From: Streptomyces roseofulvus
GTDB lineage: Bacteria; Actinomycetota; Actinomycetes; Streptomycetales; Streptomycetaceae
Direction: 5' to 3'
Length of the DNA stretch: 64,000 nt
NCBI RefSeq assembly: GCF_039534915.1
Contig: NZ_BAAAWE010000001.1
Coordinates: 6,386,001 to 6,450,000, forward strand
Below, one piece after another: positions 60,509 through 64,000 of the stretch. Position numbers and translations under genes: made by a program. The notes under the pieces are model-generated. The model did not search any database and was not told the DNA's origin. It was given only the letters and a program-made list of their open reading frames with translations. Position 1 is the stretch's first letter; every line of letters starts with the position of its first letter.

Positions 60509-62512
60509 TCAGTTCGCCGCCGTGCCGTTCGGCACGCGGCTCTCCGCCGGCGCGGCGGCGGTCGGCAGGCCGGAGCGCATGACCTTCGCGAGCAGCGCGG
60601 ACACGCTGAGGTTCTGCACGTCGGCGCTGGAGAGGGAGCCGAGCACCGTCGTCAGGTCCTCGGTGAAGGAGCCCTCCCCGTCCAGCCAGGGTCCGGCCAG
60701 CGCCCGGGCCGTGGAGGAGTGGTCGACGAAGCCGTCGACGGCCTTGCCGAGGGCGACGGACTGCACGAGCCGGTCGAGGAAGACGGACTCGCCGCCGACG
60801 ATGTTGATGTCCGCGTTCTCCAGGCCGGTGGCCAGCACGGCGGCCTGCGCCTCGGCGACCTGGCGCTGCACGTCGAGTCCGGCGAGCCGGATGTCCTTCT
60901 CGGCCTCCAGGCGGAGCCGGTACTCCTCGTGGGTGCGGGACGCCTCGTCGAAGGCGGCGACGGCGACGGCCTTCTGGTTCAGGCCCTCTGCCTCCGCCTT
61001 GAGCTTCTCGCCGATCGCGGTGGCCTCGGCGAGCGCCTTGGCGCGCAGGCCCTCGGCCTCGGCGCGCAGCCGGGCCTCGGTGGCCTCCGCCTCGGCGCGG
61101 CCGGCCTTCTCGGTGGCGTCGGCCTCCTTCTCGCGGACCTGGGCGGCGGCCAGCCCCTCGGCGGCGGCCTCGGCCTGCAGGCCCTCGGCGAGCCGGATCT
61201 TGGCGCGGGCGTCCAGGTCGGCGGCCTTGTGCCGGGCCTCGGCGAGGGTGAGTTCCTCCGCCGCGCGGTGCACGGCGGCCTGTTCGGCGGCCTCTGCCGC
61301 CTTGATGTCCTTGACCAGCTTCTCCTGGGCCTCGGCCTCGGCGGCGATGACGAGGGCCTGCCGCTCGCGCTCGGCCTCCTCCACGGCCCGCAGCCGCTTG
61401 ATGGACTCCTCCTGCTCGGCGACCGTGCGGTCGACGGCGACCCGCTCGCGGATCACCTCGGCGATCTCCCGGCGCTCCGCCTCGACCTCCTTCTCGGCGG
61501 AGATCCGGGTGAGTTCGGTCTCGCGGTCCCGGGCGATGACCTCCAGCATCCGGTCCTTCTCGATCCGCTCGTTCTCGACGGCGATGACCCGCTCGCGGTT
61601 CTTCTGCGCGACCGCGACCTCGCGGGCCTGGTTCTCCCGCTGGATGCCGAGCTGTTCCTCGGTCCGCAGGAAGGCGCTCTGGGCGCGCAGCCGCTCCTCC
61701 TCGACGATCTTCGCGGTTTCGGCCTCCTCGCGGGCCCGGACCGTCTCGATCTCGCGGCGCTGCTTGATCTCGGCGTCCGCCTGGCGGCGCTCCAGCTCCA
61801 GGATGGCCTCCCGGGCGTCGACGTTCTGCCGGGTGAGCTCCTTCTGCTCGTGCTGCCGCAGCTCGTTGGTGCGGACGTTCTCGGCGGCGGTCAGCTCGGT
61901 GATCTTGCGGATGCCCTGGGCGTCGAGGATGTTCCCGGCGTCGAGGTGGGTCAGCGGCGTCTGCTCCAGGTAGTCGATGGCCGCGTCCTCCAGGCTGTAG
62001 CCGTTGAGGTCGATGCCGATCAACTCGATGATGCGGAAGCGGAGTTCCTCGCGCTTGGTGTAGAGGTCGGTGAAGTCCATCTGCTTGCCGACGGACTTGA
62101 GGGCCTCGGAGAACTTGGCGTTGAACAGGTCCTGGAGGGTGGCCTGGTCGCTGGCGCGGGCGGTGCCGATCGCCTGCGCGACCCGGATGACGTCCTCGAC
62201 GGTCTTGTTGACCCGGACGAAGAAGGAGATCCGGATGTCGGCCCGGATGTTGTCCCGGCAGATCAGGCCGTCCCGGCCGGTCCGGGAGATCTCGATGGTC
62301 TTCACCGAGATGTCCATGACCTCGGCCTTGTGGAGCACGGGCAGGACCACCTGCCCGGTGAAGGTCACGTCGACCTTCCGCATCCTGGAGACGATCAGTG
62401 CCTTGCCCTGCTCCACCTTCCGGAACAGCCGGCCGACCGCGAACAGCGCCGCCACGGCGGCGAGCAGGACGACGGCGGCGAGCACGCCGACGCCCGAGGT
62501 GATGGCATCCAT
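60509..62512 (-). CDS. flotillin-like SPFH/Band 7 membrane protein
   Basis: A 667-residue protein. Residues 8-27 form one membrane helix (VLAAVVLLAAVAALFAVG). The SPFH domain spans about 30-215 (VEQGKALIVSRMRKVDVTFT, NIRADIRISFFVRVNKTVED). It is followed by an extremely Glu/Ala/Arg-rich coiled coil (about 215-560) with the EAEA-type repeats of flotillins (AEAEATEARLRAEAEGLRAK), and a C-terminal domain of ~100 residues. Such proteins oligomerise into membrane scaffolds. Operon partners are a small membrane protein upstream and the giant ATPase downstream. Confidence 0.9.
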   Translation of the reverse strand: MDAITSGVGVLAAVVLLAAVAALFAVGRLFRKVEQGKALIVSRMRKVDVTFTGQVVLPVLHKAEVMDISVKTIEISRTGRDGLICRDNIRADIRISFFVRVNKTVEDVIRVAQAIGTARASDQATLQDLFNAKFSEALKSVGKQMDFTDLYTKREELRFRIIELIGIDLNGYSLEDAAIDYLEQTPLTHLDAGNILDAQGIRKITELTAAENVRTNELRQHEQKELTRQNVDAREAILELERRQADAEIKQRREIETVRAREEAETAKIVEEERLRAQSAFLRTEEQLGIQRENQAREVAVAQKNRERVIAVENERIEKDRMLEVIARDRETELTRISAEKEVEAERREIAEVIRERVAVDRTVAEQEESIKRLRAVEEAERERQALVIAAEAEAQEKLVKDIKAAEAAEQAAVHRAAEELTLAEARHKAADLDARAKIRLAEGLQAEAAAEGLAAAQVREKEADATEKAGRAEAEATEARLRAEAEGLRAKALAEATAIGEKLKAEAEGLNQKAVAVAAFDEASRTHEEYRLRLEAEKDIRLAGLDVQRQVAEAQAAVLATGLENADINIVGGESVFLDRLVQSVALGKAVDGFVDHSSTARALAGPWLDGEGSFTEDLTTVLGSLSSADVQNLSVSALLAKVMRSGLPTAAAPAESRVPNGTAAN

Positions 62513-62550
62513 GAGAGAGAACCCCGAGTCGATCGAAGAAGCAGACGAAG

Positions 62551-62590
62551 AAGAAGACGAGGGAAGACGAGGGAAGACGAGGGAAGACGA
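62551..62590. repeat. 10-bp tandem repeat in the leader of the SPFH gene
   Basis: GGGAAGACGA occurs three times exactly (62561-62590), preceded by a one-copy variant AAGAAGACGA. On the transcribed strand it is a pyrimidine-rich TCGTCTTCCC array about 40-80 nt upstream of the SPFH start codon. Copy number could vary by slippage and alter leader length. Confidence 0.75.
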
Positions 62591-62626
62591 GGAGAAGGCG
62601 AAGGCGAGACGGCTCCGCGCCGCCGC

Positions 62627-63040
62627 TCAGACGGAGGTGCGCGAGGGACCCGGTTCGGGCACGGCGCCCCGCGCCGCGCCGGCGGAGGCGGCCCGCCGTC
62701 GGCGGCCGGCCAGGCACGTCGTCAGCCGCCGGGCCAAGACCAGCGCCCCCGCGAGCAGGACGACGGAGAGCGGCAGGCGCCACGCGCCGGGCAGCCCGGA
62801 CCGGCCGAGCAGCACCATGCCGGCGACGTCGAGCACCCAGCCGGTCACGACGAAGACGGACGCGGCCGTGGCGACGGGCAGGTCACCGAGGCCCAGCGCT
62901 CCCCGCTCCGCGTCGGAGTCGAAGGCGTCCGGCGCGACCGCGCGGCAGAGCACCAGCACCCGGAAACCGATCACGGCGACGAGCGCCGCGGTCAGGACGA
63001 GCGCGGGGAAGCCGAAGGCCGCGTCCATGAGTTCGCCCAT
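62627..63040 (-). CDS. small membrane protein of the SPFH operon
   Basis: A 137-residue protein with three hydrophobic segments (about 8-30, 55-75 and 83-102), then a basic tail RRLTTCLAGRRRRAAS. Position before a flotillin-like gene recalls NfeD partners, but the soluble OB-fold of NfeD is missing. GGAGG lies 6 nt before ATG 63040. It is probably a membrane partner of the SPFH protein; the family is not recognised. Confidence 0.7.
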   Translation of the reverse strand: MGELMDAAFGFPALVLTAALVAVIGFRVLVLCRAVAPDAFDSDAERGALGLGDLPVATAASVFVVTGWVLDVAGMVLLGRSGLPGAWRLPLSVVLLAGALVLARRLTTCLAGRRRRAASAGAARGAVPEPGPSRTSV

Positions 63041-63063
63041 GCCCGCCTCCCCCCGTCCGGTGC

Positions 63064-63154
63064 TGCCGCACTCCGGCAGCGGTGGCGCCGCCGCGGCGCC
63101 ACCGGGGCCATTCTGGCGGGAACCGGCCGGCGGCCGCATTGCCGGAGTCCGGCA
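63064..63154. promoter_or_regulatory. two copies of a 15-bp palindromic motif and a GC hairpin upstream of the SPFH operon
   Basis: TGCCGCACTCCGGCA (63064-63078) and TGCCGGAGTCCGGCA (63140-63154) differ at two bases; the second is a perfect palindrome around a central G. Between them GGTGGCGCCG and CGGCGCCACC (63081-63103) form a perfect 10-bp stem with a 3-nt loop. The pair of palindromes looks like a duplicated operator; the hairpin may terminate the upstream PucR-type gene or sit in the operon leader. Confidence 0.55.
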
Positions 63155-63199
63155 GTCTTGACGACTTCTTGATGCCGGGCTTCACCCCCTCGGGGCCGG

Positions 63200-64000
63200 T
63201 CAGAACTCCTTGGCGGGCCAGCCGAGGAGGCGGGCGCCGATCACGGCGGTCTGCAGGGTGTAGCGGCTCGCGGGGTCGGCCGGGTCGGTGCCGGTCAGCC
63301 GGTGGATGCGGTCCAGGCGGTAGGTGACCGCCCGGACCGACAGGTTCAGGTTCTGGGCGGTCTTCGTCGTCACGCATCCGCTGTCGAAGTAGGCGGTCAG
63401 CGTGTCGAGGAGCGGTTCCGCCCCGCCGCGGGAGGACCGCAGGGGATCGAGCGTGCTGCGCACGAGGTCCTCCATCGCCTGCCGGTCGCGGGTGAGGACC
63501 GGGTAGACGAGGAGGTCGGCGGCGTGCAGGACCGGCGCGTCGAGCCCGAGCCGGTCGGCGAGGTCGAGCGCGCCGAGCGCCTCCTCGTAGGAGTGGGCGA
63601 CCCCGCGCGGCCCGGGCTGCGGCCGGCCGATCGCGGTCTGGCCCCCGCCGGTGGCGGCGTACGCCTGCTTGGCGAAGGAGGCGAGGACCTCGCGCTGGTC
63701 GCCCGGGGCGACGCAGACCATCCGGCCGCCCTTCGTGGTGAGCAGGATGTGCCGGTCACCGAACCTCCCGATCAGCGCCCGTTCCACCTGCTGAGGGGCG
63801 GAGTCGGCCTCGGTGTACGGGTGGGGGCCGCGGGCGACGGCGACCGCGTGCGCCCGGGAGAGGCGCAGCCCGAACCGCTCGGCCCGCTCGGCCGTCCGGC
63901 CCAGGTCGCTGCGCCCGTACAGCAGGTCGTCGATGAACTCGCGGCGCTCGGCCTCCTCCTGCCGGACGGCGAGCCGCTGGGCCCGCTCGAACCCCGAGGA
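63200..64000 (-). CDS. PucR/CdaR-type helix-turn-helix regulator, 3' part
   Basis: The gene continues past the right edge, so its start is not seen. About 267 residues are present: a GGDEF-like middle domain (GGGQTAIGRPQPGPRGVAHS, YEEALGALDLADRLG) and the PucR C-terminal HTH_30 (LLDTLTAYFDSGCVTTKTAQ, NLNLSVRAVTYRLDRIHRLT then GTDP). These regulators activate catabolic or stress genes in response to metabolites. It lies upstream of, and in line with, the SPFH operon and could regulate it. Confidence 0.88.
   Translation of the reverse strand, partial: SSGFERAQRLAVRQEEAERREFIDDLLYGRSDLGRTAERAERFGLRLSRAHAVAVARGPHPYTEADSAPQQVERALIGRFGDRHILLTTKGGRMVCVAPGDQREVLASFAKQAYAATGGGQTAIGRPQPGPRGVAHSYEEALGALDLADRLGLDAPVLHAADLLVYPVLTRDRQAMEDLVRSTLDPLRSSRGGAEPLLDTLTAYFDSGCVTTKTAQNLNLSVRAVTYRLDRIHRLTGTDPADPASRYTLQTAVIGARLLGWPAKEF

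Noticed and set aside
55090-60582. 1830-codon open frame on the plus strand
   Set aside because: It lies antisense to the ATPase gene, has the low-complexity Gly/Val/Glu composition of a high-GC shadow frame, and no start signal. The minus-strand frame has recognisable motifs.

Overview
The window is high-GC actinobacterial DNA, almost certainly from Streptomyces or a close relative. Third codon positions are strongly G/C-biased, GTG and occasional TTG starts are common, Tat and lipoprotein signals are typical, the one tRNA gene does not encode its CCA end, and many genes have a TANNNT hexamer 6-8 nt before the start codon with no Shine-Dalgarno sequence (leaderless style).

Layout. 1-20.6 kb is ordinary chromosome: the end of a beta-ketoadipate (pcaL-type) gene, a metallo-hydrolase, exonuclease III, a four-gene amino-acid ABC transporter, a secreted S15 peptidase, a P450, a gamma-glutamyltransferase, a methionine aminopeptidase divergent from a small HTH regulator, an NmrA-type reductase divergent from an HxlR regulator, a lipoprotein alginate-lyase-like enzyme and an F420/FMN enzyme. 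18.4-23.7 kb is a reductive pyrimidine catabolism cluster: beta-ureidopropionase, aminotransferase, hydantoinase/dihydropyrimidinase and an LLM-type flavin enzyme.

The dihydropyrimidinase locus is rearranged. A 5' half-gene ends at 21072, a complete mosaic copy follows at 21227, and a middle fragment sits 22 kb away at 43144. The two halves rejoin in frame through a shared TTCAAG. The fragment and the complete copy share a 401-bp block that is identical.

Between them (23.7-43.1 kb) lies a decayed accessory region. It holds a caspase-like protease with a damaged EACC1 partner, a dead IS256-type element, an IS701 fragment, an ABC transporter/secreted-protein locus whose LuxR regulator is split by an IS630 element, an intact five-gene set (XRE regulator, ImmA/IrrE peptidase, MAB_1171c-type membrane protein, FAD oxidoreductase, squalene/phytoene-synthase-like enzyme), an IS5 element, and frameshifted remnants of an NDH-2-like reductase, an ECF sigma factor, a LysR regulator and a SARP/ATPase regulator.

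44-51 kb holds a compact, translationally coupled operon: prephenate-dehydratase-fold protein, DUF6421-like protein, EamA exporter, ATP-grasp ligase and class IV aminotransferase. It is preceded by a C-terminal-HTH ArsR-type regulator and a divergent Tat-exported protein. The combination resembles the logic of bacilysin biosynthesis (BacA/D/E/F) built from partly different parts, and is my best candidate for an undescribed pathway.

51-64 kb returns to core-type genes: a VOC protein, tRNA-Leu(GAG), a trypsin-like protease, a lipoate ligase with permuted domain order, NhaA, and an operon of a small membrane protein, a flotillin-like SPFH protein and a 1617-residue AAA ATPase, followed by the C-terminal part of a PucR-type regulator.
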